Notes: a model not told the origin generated them from the letters alone. DNA of 64,000 bases from Pelagibacteraceae bacterium AG-430-E20 (GCA_003209915.1 QCOF01000001.1:124001-188000); one strand, 5' to 3'; shown: positions 7,463-16,653, counted from the first letter of the stretch. A program made the numbers and translations.

Positions 7463-9876
7463 TTTTTTTTAATTTTTTCTATAGTACGAGTTATAAATCT
7501 TGGGGTTAATGTCTTAATTGGATTTACAGTAGTTTCTAGCTTCTTAGGTGGCCCTTTAATCTTAAAACTTACTCCAAAAACTCCTTCTCCTGTTTTATCT
7601 CCAACCAAAATTTTCCCAAGAACTGGTATTGAACTAATTGTTTTATTAATAGTGGTTGCTGGCACAAGTGTCCCTCTTAGGCTAATTAGTTTATCATCCT
7701 CTACATATCCACTCATTAATATTGAAATTGCAGGACCAATTGCATAAATCTCATCAATTGTCATTAGATCTCCCTGATTTTTAAAATTCATTTCAAATTC
7801 ATCAAATCTAATTCCTTCTCCTGATAAAATATCTGCAATTCCCTGTAGAGAAGCAAGAGTAAGAATTTTTGTTAAAACTGGTAATTCTTTCAATTTAAAA
7901 TCATAAATATTAAGTTTAGATATAGAAATATTACCTTTTTTAGATGAATAGAAATCTAGATATCCTTCATCAAATCCTTTAATAAATTTATATCGTTCAA
8001 CTAATGGTTTTGCTTTTGAGGAGTATAGTGTAGTTATCTTGTTATTTTCAGCATCACTATTGATTGAAAATGAAATATTTTTTTTATCACCAAAAAGTGC
8101 AGATAAATTGGCATCTACAACACTATTATCTTTAATAAATAAATTTCCTTTTAAATCTGATACATAATTAACTTCATCTAAAGAAACTTCATCTAACTTT
8201 ATATTTAAAGCAATATTATTTTGAAAAATATTATTTCTTTTTTTATCATTACCTTTTAAAAGATTTGTAATTAAGGTATTTGCATTTAAACTAAATCCAA
8301 TTATATCAAAATCGTCTTTTTTTATTTTTTTTATCGAATATTTGTTTAACTTATTCTCAGTGTCTAAATAATCAAACTCAACATAATCAACATTAATAAT
8401 TGAATTATTCTCATTTAAGGTAAGGTTGCTTACTTCAATTTTATTTTTGTCTTCTAAAATAATTAGATTGTTTAAAGAAAGATTTTTATCTTGCTCATAA
8501 TAACCATCAATTTTCAATTGGGTGTCTATTTTATTATTTTTTTTATAATTAAAAAAATTTACTTCAAAATCAGTTTTGTCTAAATTCATATCTAAATCAA
8601 AATTGATTTTTTTATCTTTTGTTGATATTAAATATTTTATACTTTCAAATTCATCATCAACTTTTATTTTACCTTCGCCTGCTAAAGATAATTTTTTGTT
8701 ATTATATTTAATATTTAATTTTTGGTTTTTTAAATTAATATTCTCATTAGCAGATGGGAAAAAAACACTAATAAAATCTTGTTTTTTTAAACTAATAGCA
8801 TCTAAAGTTAAATTCGATTGAATATTATAACTTTGATCATTATTTTTGAAGATATAGTTAATTTTATTAAAATTTTCTTCTAATTTTATTTCTCCTTCCC
8901 CAATAATTGATAATAGATTATTACTATACTGTAATTTTAATTTATGGTTTTTTAAAACGATTTCCTCATTTATGTTTGAGAAAAAGTCTGAGATATAACT
9001 TTCTCTATTATATTTGAACTGATCTAAATCAATATTAGACTTAAGAAACATATTTTTTAGTTTAAAATTTTTATTAACCTCGAAACTAAAACTATTATCT
9101 GAACTGAAAGTCGTGTTATCTAAATTTAAATTTTTTAAATTTAATTTAAAAATTTTTAAGAAATTTTTCGATAAAGCAGCATCTTTACTTTTGACATTTC
9201 CATCAATGTAAAAAATATCTTCTTTTTGCTTAACGTTTACCTTGTTGGAAAAAAAATCGATTTTTCTTGTCGCAAATTTTATTTCTTGGAGTTTAAATTC
9301 TTGTTTCTTTAGATTGAATATAAAATTAATTTTTTCGTAACTATAATTATTTAATAGTTGAATTTTTCCGTCCTTTATTATGCCATTTATTTCATAGTCA
9401 TCTCTAATTTTCCCCTTTTCGTCGTAATTAATTTTTAAATCAAATATTACGTGACCTTTTTTTATAATTTTATCTAAAATAAATAATTCTGGACCTTTGT
9501 AAGCTGTTTTAGCAAATTTAATTAAATCACCTAGTGGTAATGATTTTGATCCTATTTCAAGATTTGATGAAACAAATTTATTTTTAATTATTGACGCAAG
9601 AGATACCTCTGTTCCTATATATTCTAATTCAAGTGGTTTATTATAATAATAAACAGTAGCACCAACAGTTTTGGCATTAAATTTCAATCTAAGTGGATCT
9701 AATTTAATTTTTATTTTTTTTAGATTTATTTGTAAATTTTTATTACTCTCGTTAACTTTATTTTTTATCTGTTCATTTAAACTTTCTGTTTCAATTCCAA
9801 TAGTACTTAAATAAATTATTGGTAAAAAAATTAAAACTGTAATTGCTATAAAAAACTTTACTAAAAATTTTCTCAT
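7459..9876 (-). CDS. AsmA-like / DUF3971-type envelope protein
   Basis: An 805-residue protein with one N-terminal membrane anchor (about residues 5-27, FLVKFFIAITVLIFLPIIYL) and a long, Asn/Lys-rich periplasmic region predicted to be mostly beta. The last ~130 residues (ADILSGEGIRFDEFEMNF through VEDDKLISLRGTLVPA to LGKILVGDKTGEGVFGVSF) match the AsmA-like C-terminal domain of the YhdP/TamB class, proteins linked to lipid transport between inner and outer membranes. Two tandem ~73-residue repeats lie in the middle (residues ~280-424). It overlaps prfB by 4 bases downstream of it on the same strand. The precise role is unknown. Confidence 0.8.
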   Translation of the reverse strand: MRKFLVKFFIAITVLIFLPIIYLSTIGIETESLNEQIKNKVNESNKNLQINLKKIKIKLDPLRLKFNAKTVGATVYYYNKPLELEYIGTEVSLASIIKNKFVSSNLEIGSKSLPLGDLIKFAKTAYKGPELFILDKIIKKGHVIFDLKINYDEKGKIRDDYEINGIIKDGKIQLLNNYSYEKINFIFNLKKQEFKLQEIKFATRKIDFFSNKVNVKQKEDIFYIDGNVKSKDAALSKNFLKIFKLNLKNLNLDNTTFSSDNSFSFEVNKNFKLKNMFLKSNIDLDQFKYNRESYISDFFSNINEEIVLKNHKLKLQYSNNLLSIIGEGEIKLEENFNKINYIFKNNDQSYNIQSNLTLDAISLKKQDFISVFFPSANENINLKNQKLNIKYNNKKLSLAGEGKIKVDDEFESIKYLISTKDKKINFDLDMNLDKTDFEVNFFNYKKNNKIDTQLKIDGYYEQDKNLSLNNLIILEDKNKIEVSNLTLNENNSIINVDYVEFDYLDTENKLNKYSIKKIKKDDFDIIGFSLNANTLITNLLKGNDKKRNNIFQNNIALNIKLDEVSLDEVNYVSDLKGNLFIKDNSVVDANLSALFGDKKNISFSINSDAENNKITTLYSSKAKPLVERYKFIKGFDEGYLDFYSSKKGNISISKLNIYDFKLKELPVLTKILTLASLQGIADILSGEGIRFDEFEMNFKNQGDLMTIDEIYAIGPAISILMSGYVEDDKLISLRGTLVPATTINKTISSIPVLGKILVGDKTGEGVFGVSFKIKGPPKKLETTVNPIKTLTPRFITRTIEKIKKN
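8605..9039 (-). repeat. Two tandem ~73-residue repeats inside the AsmA-like protein
   Basis: Residues ~280-350 and ~354-424 align: SN-x-LD, then FF with NE-x-I-x-LKN-x-KL, then Y-x-NN followed by LS, then GEG-x-IK, then a shared pattern ending I-x-Y. A third, partial copy (NLDKTDFEVNFFNYKK) follows. The copies are diverged at protein level, indicating an old internal duplication of a beta-strand module. Confidence 0.7.
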
Positions 9877-10968
9877 TTTATTTTATAGAGTGATTGTTCT
9901 AAAAATTCATCCAGATCACCATCTAGAATTTTATCCGGACTAGTACTTTCAAAATTTGTTCGATTATCTTTAACTAATCTATAAGGTTGTAATACATAGG
10001 ATCTTATTTGGTGGCCCCAACCAATTTCAGATTTTGAGTTTTCTGTATTTTGATTTTGTTCTTCTCTTTTCTTAATTTCATGGTCGTACAATCTGGCTTT
10101 TAACATATTCATACATGTCTCTTTATTTTTATGTTGAGACCTCTCATTTTGACACTGTACAACAATTTTGGAAGGTAGATGGGTAATTCTTACAGCGCTA
10201 TCGGTAGTGTTTACATGTTGGCCACCTGCTCCACTAGATCGATAAGTATCTATTCTCAAATCTTTTTCAGAAATTTCTATATTTATATTTTCGTCAACAA
10301 CTGGATATATCCAGATACTTGCAAAACTTGTATGTCTTCTTGCACCTGAGTCGAATGGAGATATTCTAACCAAACGATGAATACCAGACTCTTTTTTAAG
10401 CCAACCAAAAACATAATCCCCCTCTATCTTTATTGTTGCTGACTTAATTCCAGCCTCATCTCCTCTATGTTCGCTTATTAAGTTTGATTTAAAATTCTTT
10501 TTATCAGACCATTTTAAATACATTCGTCTTAACATATCAGCCCAATCTTGACTCTCTGTACCTCCAGCACCTGCATGAATCTCAATATAGCAGTCTAATG
10601 GATCTGCTTCGCTTGATAAAAAACATTTGATTTCACTTTTTTTTATTTCCGATCTTAATTGTTTAATATTCTGTATAATTTCACCTTGAACGTCCAAGTT
10701 ATTTTCCTCCAAAGCTAATTCATTTAAATCTTTAAAATCATTTAATTTTTCAACAGATGAATTTAAAGAATTTATTAAATCCTCAAAAAATTTCTTTTCT
10801 TTAACTACTTTTTGAGAATTACTTTTATCTTGCCAGAAATTGGCTTCTAGCATTTTTGTATTCAGAGACTGAAGTTTTGAATAAATATTATTATTTTCAA
10901 AGATACTCCTTAATTCTTTGATTTATCTTATTTATTTCTTCTTTATAATTTTGAAAATTATCACTCAT
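9873..10968 (-). CDS. prfB: Peptide chain release factor 2, with programmed +1 frameshift
   Basis: Recognises UGA/UAA stops and releases the finished peptide. The coding sequence is two joined pieces: 10968-10900 (23 codons, MSDNFQNYKEE... to ...IKEYL), then a +1 shift over T10899, then 10898-9873. The joined product is 364 residues, the normal RF2 length; starting at the internal ATG 10853 would give only 326. The RF2 anticodon tripeptide SPF is in RISPFDSGARRHTSF, and the catalytic GGQ is in SSGAGGQHVNTTDSAV. The ATG overlaps the mrcA stop by one base (TAATG). Confidence 0.96.
10897..10911 (-). promoter_or_regulatory. prfB programmed +1 frameshift site
   Basis: Minus-strand sequence AAGGAG-TAT-CTT-TGA. 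The in-frame UGA at 10899-10897 is preceded by the slippery CTT codon and, three bases further upstream, a Shine-Dalgarno-like AGGAG, the same arrangement as the classical bacterial RF2 autoregulatory site. When RF2 is scarce, the ribosome pauses at UGA and shifts +1 to read GAA, joining the two parts of the gene. Confidence 0.95.
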
Positions 10969-13304
10969 TAATAAAACTTTAGTATATTATTGCTATCTAA
11001 TCTATCAGTATTTGAGTAAAGAACTTTTCCATTAACCACATTTTCTTTTTTAAAAACTTCTATGATTGTATTTTTTGTGGAAAATTTAGCCTTTTGCCCT
11101 GTTTTAGGATCTACTACCATCATAATTGTATCTTCGGCTGCTTTAAATGGTCTGGCATCTGATTTTTTTACAACTTGCTTAATAAAATCTTTAAAAATCG
11201 GAAGTGCAGTTTTTGAGCCAGTTTCATATTTTCCAAGAGGTGAAGGGTCATCTGAACCTACATAAACTCCCACTAATAAGTTTGAGGTAAAGCCAATAAA
11301 CCAAGTATCTGTGTTTTTGTTTGTTGTTCCAGTTTTGCCAGCAATATTTAAGTTCAAGTCTCTTAGTTTTTTGCCAGTACCTCTTTGAACTGCACCTTCA
11401 AGTATTGAGGTCATTTGATATGCAGTTTCGGGTGAAAAAATTTGCTTATAGTTATTTTGAATTTTTGGATAATCGTTACTCAGGTAAGAAATTTGATCAC
11501 AATCTATGCACTGTCTCAAGTTATTATTGTATATAGTGTTTCCTTCACTATCTTGAATTCTATCAATTAATATTGGCTCAACAAGTTTTCCACCATTAAC
11601 AAAAGCTGAATAAGCTGAGGTTAAATTTATAAGAGTAGTCTCAGCAGAACCCAACGATATAGACAATAATTCCTCTGGATTTTCATAAATTTTGAGATCT
11701 TTTGAGAAATTTACAATTCTTTCAACACCAAGATTCTGAGCAATTCGTACAGTCATTAAATTTCTAGATTTTTCCAATCCAGTTCGAAGTGTAGATGGGC
11801 CATAAAATTTTTTCCCATAATTTTCAGGTTTCCACATCTTTAGATCGTCACCTTGATCTAAAACTATAGGTGCGTCTAATACTAAAGATGTTGGAGTATA
11901 ATTATTTTCTAATGCTAATGCATAAACAAATGGTTTAAAAGCAGAACCTGGCTGTCTATTTGCCTGAGTCGCTCTATTAAATTCACTTTTTTTAAAACTA
12001 AATCCACCACTTAGTGCTAAAATTCTTCCAGTATAAGGATCCATAACAACAATTCCTCCGTTGATTTTAGGTAATTGTTGTAAACTAAATTTGTTATCAC
12101 TTATTTTTTTTACATATATTATGTCACCTAGTTGAAATAAGTTTTTAAATTCTTTTTTGGTCCAAGAAATATCTTTGTATTCAATAACACCTTGAATTTT
12201 ATCTTCAGTCTCAATTTCTGCTGAGAATTTATTTATTTTTTTTACTATTGCCAATGACCAATCAATTGACTTTTCTAAATTAAACTTTTTTAAATCTTTA
12301 TTCCAATTACTTTTATAAATCTTGCTAGTTAATGGTCCCCTCCAACCTTTTCTTTGATCGTATGAAATTAATCCGTTTCTCAAAGAGTTTGTAGCAATTT
12401 TTTGAAACTCTAAATTGATAGGTGTATTTATATTGAACCCTTGTTTATATACTTTGTCATAGGTAAAATTTTTGATTACATTTTTTCTTACATCCTCAAT
12501 AAAATATTGTGCATCTTCAAGATAAATTTTCTTATTTTTACTTAATATAATTTCTTTATTTTTTAATTTCTCATACCACTCAGAGGTTATATAATTATTA
12601 TCTAATAAGTTTTTTAAAACTAGATTTCTTCTAAATTTTGCAACTTCAATATCTCTATATGGATTGTACCTACTTGGAGCCTTAGGTAATGCGGCTAACA
12701 ATGCAGCCTCTGAATAATTTATATCTCTAATTGATTTATCAAAATATTCCAAGCTAGCAGCTGCTATTCCATAAGCTCCACTTCCTAAATATATTTGATT
12801 TAAGTATAATTCCAAAATTCTTTCTTTGGAAAGTGCTCTTTCGATCCTAAAAGCCAAAATTGCTTCTTTAATTTTTCTATTAATACTCACTTCATTTGTT
12901 AATAAAAAATTTTTTGCAACTTGTTGCGTTATTGTTGAAGCACCCTCTAATCGCTCAGATGAAATAATGTTAGATATATTATTAACTACTGCTCTCAACA
13001 CTCCTTTGGCATCTACACCTGGATGTGAAAAAAAATTTTTATCTTCTGCAGATAAAAATGCATTTATTACATTTTTAGGGATTGAGCTGTAAGGCACAAA
13101 TACCCTTTTTTCCTTAGAAAAGTCTGCAACAAGCTCTCCTTCTCCTGAGTAAACCTTGCTTGAAACAGGTGGTTTATAATTTTTTAAAAATTTATAATCA
13201 GGAATATCATTTGAATAACTCCACAACACACCAACTATCAAAACACCTGTTAAAAGAACTATAGCTATAGAAATAAGAAGAATATTCTTTAAAAACTTAT
13301 GCAT
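10968..13304 (-). CDS. mrcA: Penicillin-binding protein 1A (bifunctional PG synthase)
   Basis: Inner-membrane enzyme that polymerises glycan strands and cross-links peptides. Residues ~8-28 form a single membrane anchor. The GT51 domain follows, with SAEDKNFFSHPGVD carrying the catalytic Glu, EGASTITQQVAKN, and RKIKEAILAFRIE. The C-terminal transpeptidase has SAFK (active-site Ser and Lys), SRN as the SxN motif, and KTGTT. At 778 residues it is complete. prfB starts at its stop codon. In many alphaproteobacteria an N-acetylmuramoyl-L-alanine amidase sits between rne and mrcA; here only about 100 bp of divergent promoter space is present. Confidence 0.97.
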   Translation of the reverse strand: MHKFLKNILLISIAIVLLTGVLIVGVLWSYSNDIPDYKFLKNYKPPVSSKVYSGEGELVADFSKEKRVFVPYSSIPKNVINAFLSAEDKNFFSHPGVDAKGVLRAVVNNISNIISSERLEGASTITQQVAKNFLLTNEVSINRKIKEAILAFRIERALSKERILELYLNQIYLGSGAYGIAAASLEYFDKSIRDINYSEAALLAALPKAPSRYNPYRDIEVAKFRRNLVLKNLLDNNYITSEWYEKLKNKEIILSKNKKIYLEDAQYFIEDVRKNVIKNFTYDKVYKQGFNINTPINLEFQKIATNSLRNGLISYDQRKGWRGPLTSKIYKSNWNKDLKKFNLEKSIDWSLAIVKKINKFSAEIETEDKIQGVIEYKDISWTKKEFKNLFQLGDIIYVKKISDNKFSLQQLPKINGGIVVMDPYTGRILALSGGFSFKKSEFNRATQANRQPGSAFKPFVYALALENNYTPTSLVLDAPIVLDQGDDLKMWKPENYGKKFYGPSTLRTGLEKSRNLMTVRIAQNLGVERIVNFSKDLKIYENPEELLSISLGSAETTLINLTSAYSAFVNGGKLVEPILIDRIQDSEGNTIYNNNLRQCIDCDQISYLSNDYPKIQNNYKQIFSPETAYQMTSILEGAVQRGTGKKLRDLNLNIAGKTGTTNKNTDTWFIGFTSNLLVGVYVGSDDPSPLGKYETGSKTALPIFKDFIKQVVKKSDARPFKAAEDTIMMVVDPKTGQKAKFSTKNTIIEVFKKENVVNGKVLYSNTDRLDSNNILKFY

Positions 13305-13407
13305 TTTAATTCCATTATATCTTGGAATTTGTTAAAGATAAGGCACAGGAATTAAACAAAATTTATTTAAACCAAGAAAATTTAATGAAATCAACAATTA
13401 CAATATT

Positions 13408-15210
13408 ATGGAAAAAAATTTATACATTGATGCTTCGCATCCAAATGAAACTAGAGTTGTTCTTAAATCTGACGAAAACATTGAAGATTACGAATACGAA
13501 GGTTTAAAGAACAACCTAATAAAAAATAATATTTATTTAGGTAAAGTAAGTAGAATTGAGCCATCTCTTCAGGCAGCTTTCGTTGACTTTGGAAGAGATA
13601 GGCATGGTTTTCTGTCTTTTAATGACATCCAATCAGATTATTATCAAATACCAAAGGCTGATTTAGATAAAATTAAAGAAGAAGAAGAGAAAGCTAGAGA
13701 AGAACTTTCAAAACAAATTGAGGCTAAAGAAGAAGAAAATATAGCTGAAGGAAAATTAGAGATAGATGATCCTATTGAAAAAGAAATAGAAAATCAGACA
13801 GTAAACAAAGAAATTTTAGAAGAAAAGAATAATGCTGAGGAGGAAAAAGAAAAAAAGAAAGAAAATAAGTTTAGATTTAAAAGATATAAAATTCAGGAAG
13901 TTATAAAACCAAATCAGGTTATACTTGTTCAAGTTATTAAAGATGAAAGAGGTCAAAAAGGAGCTGCACTTAGTACTTTCATTTCTATTGCTGGAAAATA
14001 TATAGTTTTAATGCCGAATACACCAAAAGGTGGGGGTATTTCGAGAAAGATTTTTAATCCTGCTGATAGAAAAAAAATAAGATCAATATTAAATGAAATC
14101 GAAATTCCAAAAGAAATGGGATTAATTGTTAGAACAGCAGGTAGTAATAAAACTAAAAATGAAATCAACAATGATTTAACAACTCTTATAAAAACCTGGA
14201 GTCAAATTAAAGACAATGCAATTAATTCAATTGCTCCATCACTTATTCATCAAGAAAGTGAAATTATTAAAAGAACTTTGAGAGACATGTTTGATGATAA
14301 TACCCAAAATATAATTGTGGAGGGAACAGATGGTTATAAAAAGGCACAGTCTTTTATGAAAACAATGATGCCATCTAGTGTTAAAAAAGTAAAAAAATAT
14401 AGAGGCAAAGTACCTTTGTTCATTGAGGAAAATATTGAGCAAAAATTAAATCAAATCTTTGACACTGAAATTAAACTTAAATCAGGAGGTTATTTGGTTA
14501 TTAACCCTACTGAAGCATTAGTATCCATAGATATTAACTCGGGTAGCTCCATAAAAGGTAAAAATGTTGAAAGTACTGCGTTAGATACAAACATCGAGGC
14601 AGCAGAAGAAATTGCAAGACAAATTAAAATAAGGGATTTATCTGGTTTAATTATAATAGATTTTATTGACATGCTAAGTTACGGAAACAGGAGATTAGTT
14701 GAGAGAAAATTAAAAGAAAAATGTAGGTTAGATAGAGCTAGAATACAGATAGGTAGAATAAGTAACTTCGGTCTTTTAGAAATGTCTAGGCAAAGATTAA
14801 GGGAAAGTGCCATTAAGTGGAAAGTTACTTTAACAGATGAGTCGTTTGCACAAAAACTGCTTAAAATTGTTGAATTAAAAGCGGTTTTAAACAAAGCAAA
14901 ATTTGTAGAGTTAAAAGTTTGTAAAAAAATTTCTGATTTTTTAAAAGAAAACTTTGTTAATGATTTAACTTATTTTGAAAAAAAAAATAAAATAACATTA
15001 GATATAATTAGCGATAATTCGTTAATAATTCCTGAATATATAATAAATATTCAAAACAAGTCTAAAAAAACTATAGAATTGGTTGAGTATTATGAAAAAC
15101 TTAAAAATTTAGAACTACAAAATAAAGAAGATAAAATAATCAAAAATAAAGAAAAAAAAACTTATAAAAAAACTTACAAAAAAAAAAGATTTTATAAAAT
15201 ACCTAAATAA
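13408..15210 (+). CDS. rne: Ribonuclease E/G, short form lacking the zinc-link
   Basis: Endoribonuclease for mRNA decay and rRNA/tRNA processing. The N-terminal S1 domain (GKVSRIEPSLQAAFVDFG) is split by a charged insertion of about 80 residues, as in other alphaproteobacteria. The catalytic core has VSIDINSGS and LIIIDFIDM, which hold the two catalytic Asp residues, then MSRQRLRES. Where homologues have a CPxC zinc-link directly after this motif, the sequence runs straight into the helix TDESFAQKLLKIVE with no CPxC. The degradosome scaffold is absent; the protein ends in a Lys-rich tail (KKTYKKTYKKKRFYK). Length is 600. Its stop overlaps thiG by 8 bases. Confidence 0.93.
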   Translation: MEKNLYIDASHPNETRVVLKSDENIEDYEYEGLKNNLIKNNIYLGKVSRIEPSLQAAFVDFGRDRHGFLSFNDIQSDYYQIPKADLDKIKEEEEKAREELSKQIEAKEEENIAEGKLEIDDPIEKEIENQTVNKEILEEKNNAEEEKEKKKENKFRFKRYKIQEVIKPNQVILVQVIKDERGQKGAALSTFISIAGKYIVLMPNTPKGGGISRKIFNPADRKKIRSILNEIEIPKEMGLIVRTAGSNKTKNEINNDLTTLIKTWSQIKDNAINSIAPSLIHQESEIIKRTLRDMFDDNTQNIIVEGTDGYKKAQSFMKTMMPSSVKKVKKYRGKVPLFIEENIEQKLNQIFDTEIKLKSGGYLVINPTEALVSIDINSGSSIKGKNVESTALDTNIEAAEEIARQIKIRDLSGLIIIDFIDMLSYGNRRLVERKLKEKCRLDRARIQIGRISNFGLLEMSRQRLRESAIKWKVTLTDESFAQKLLKIVELKAVLNKAKFVELKVCKKISDFLKENFVNDLTYFEKKNKITLDIISDNSLIIPEYIINIQNKSKKTIELVEYYEKLKNLELQNKEDKIIKNKEKKTYKKTYKKKRFYKIPK

Positions 15211-15976
15211 TTCCTTCGTTTGGAGACGAAGGGTTTCCCATTAATGTTTTGGCTATTCTGCCTGAATTGTAAGACTGTCTTCCAGCTACAACTGCATTTT
15301 TAAAAGCTAATGCCATCTCAAATGGTTTTTTTGCTTTTGCTATTGCTGTATTTACTAAGACACCATCACAACCAAGCTCCATTGCAATCGTTGCGTCTGA
15401 TGCTTGACCCAAACCTGCGTCGATAATAATGGGAAGTTTAGTTTGCTTTCGAATAATTTGAATATTAATTTTATTTAATATTCCTAATCCAGAACCAATC
15501 GGTGCCGCCAAAGGCATAATTGCATCTGCTCCTGAATTCTCTAAACGTTTTGCCATTAAAGGATCATCATTACAATAAACCATAACCCTAAACCCTTCCT
15601 TGGCAAGGATTTCTGTTGTTTTTAAGGTTTCAATCATGTCTGGAAATAAATTCGTTTTATCGCCTAAAACTTCAAGCTTAACTAGCTTCCAACCTCCAAT
15701 TTCTCTTGCTAATCTTAGTGTTCTTAAAGCATCTTTTGAGTTAAAACAGCCTGCTGTATTTGGAAGATACGTAATTTTTTTTGGATCAATGTAGTCCATT
15801 AGGAGTGGTTTATTTTTATTTGAAATATTCACACGTCTCACAGCGACTGTAACCATTTCCGCACCAGAAAATTTTATTGCCTTTGCACATTCTGCCATGC
15901 TTTTGTATTTCCCGGTTCCAACTATTAACCTTGAATCAAATTTTTTTTTTGCAATTATTAATTTATCTTTTTTCAA
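15203..15976 (-). CDS. thiG: Thiazole synthase ThiG
   Basis: Forms the thiazole phosphate of thiamine from DXP, dehydroglycine and ThiS-thiocarboxylate. Conserved segments are LIVGTGKYKS, KLEVLGD (with the Schiff-base Lys), AAPIGSGLG, IIDAGLGQASDA, and DGVLVNTAIAKA. A TTG at 15991 is possible but lies inside thiS. I prefer the TTG at 15976, two bases after the thiS stop, because AGGAGG sits 5 bases upstream. thiS-thiG form a tight two-gene unit; other thiamine genes are not nearby. The 3' end overlaps convergent rne. Confidence 0.93.
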   Translation of the reverse strand: MKKDKLIIAKKKFDSRLIVGTGKYKSMAECAKAIKFSGAEMVTVAVRRVNISNKNKPLLMDYIDPKKITYLPNTAGCFNSKDALRTLRLAREIGGWKLVKLEVLGDKTNLFPDMIETLKTTEILAKEGFRVMVYCNDDPLMAKRLENSGADAIMPLAAPIGSGLGILNKINIQIIRKQTKLPIIIDAGLGQASDATIAMELGCDGVLVNTAIAKAKKPFEMALAFKNAVVAGRQSYNSGRIAKTLMGNPSSPNEGII

Positions 15977-15977
15977 A

Positions 15978-16187
15978 CTATCCTCCTCCAATAAAATGAA
16001 CTATTTCAATTTTATCATTTTTTTTTAATTTTATATTGTTAGATTTTTTTTTATCAATAATTTCTTGATTTAATTCAATTGCTACTTTTTTTATTGGAAT
16101 TTTAAGATTTTTCATGAGATCAGACAATTTAGAGTTATTCAAAACTGTTTTAAATTTACCATTTACTTTAATTTTTATTTTTTTCAT
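15978..16187 (-). CDS. thiS: Sulfur carrier protein ThiS
   Basis: Small ubiquitin-like carrier (69 residues) that delivers sulfur to thiazole synthase as a C-terminal thiocarboxylate. It starts MKKIKIKVNGK, contains KKVAIELNQEII and LKKNDKIEIVHFIGGG, and ends in the required Gly-Gly. A longer reading to 16388 runs antisense through aroQ and is not credible. It diverges from aroQ across 16 bp. Its last three Gly codons (GGAGGAGGA) also act as the ribosome-binding site of thiG. Confidence 0.93.
   Translation of the reverse strand: MKKIKIKVNGKFKTVLNNSKLSDLMKNLKIPIKKVAIELNQEIIDKKKSNNIKLKKNDKIEIVHFIGGG
15981..15989 (-). promoter_or_regulatory. thiG ribosome-binding site embedded in thiS Gly codons
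   Basis: GGAGGAGGA encodes the C-terminal Gly-Gly-Gly of ThiS and contains a perfect AGGAGG five bases before a TTG start for thiG. It decides the thiG start and couples translation of the carrier and the synthase. Confidence 0.7.
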
Positions 16188-16203
16188 CGTATATAAGTGC
16201 TGA

Positions 16204-16653
16204 ATGACTAATAAAATAATTATTATTAATGGTCCAAATCTTAATCTATTAGGTGAAAGAGAACAATCACAATATGGATCAGATACATTTGAGCAATTAA
16301 AAGAAAAATGCTTAACAAAATCAAAAGAAATTGGTTTAGAGGTAAACTTTACACAATCAAATTTAGAAGGTGAAATTGTAAATATCATTCAACAAGCTAG
16401 AAAAGAGTACACAGGAATGATAATTAATGCTGCAGGGTTTACGCATACATCAGTAGCAATTAGAGATGCTCTTAGTCTGTTTAAAAAACCAATAATCGAA
16501 TTACATATATCTAATATTTATAAAAGAGAGGAGTTTAGACAGAAATCTTTAATAAGTGACATAGCAACTGGTGGTATTTTTGGTTTAGGTACTGAAGGTT
16601 ATATTTTAGCCATAATTTCTATACAAAAGATCATAGAAAATGAAAATCGATAA
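16204..16653 (+). CDS. aroQ: 3-Dehydroquinate dehydratase, type II
   Basis: Shikimate pathway enzyme converting 3-dehydroquinate to 3-dehydroshikimate. It has the type II fold signatures NGPNLNLLGERE with the following QYG (catalytic Tyr), INAAGFTHTSVA (Asn and His), and ELHISNIYKREEFR. Length 149 matches the dodecameric type II enzymes. It heads aroQ-accB-accC, a conserved alphaproteobacterial order, and overlaps accB by 14 bases. Confidence 0.97.
   Translation: MTNKIIIINGPNLNLLGEREQSQYGSDTFEQLKEKCLTKSKEIGLEVNFTQSNLEGEIVNIIQQARKEYTGMIINAAGFTHTSVAIRDALSLFKKPIIELHISNIYKREEFRQKSLISDIATGGIFGLGTEGYILAIISIQKIIENENR

Noticed and set aside
10854-10899. Reading the prfB upstream stop as a disabling frameshift mutation
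   Set aside because: The AGGAG-TAT-CTT-TGA arrangement and the restored 364-residue RF2 match the known programmed site.
13322-13507. A 61-codon plus-strand frame before rne
   Set aside because: It overlaps the start of rne in another frame and has no recognisable domain; rne begins at 13408.
15978-16388. A 136-codon minus-strand frame containing thiS at its end
   Set aside because: The first 67 codons are antisense to aroQ with no family features; the ThiS domain starts at the ATG at 16187.
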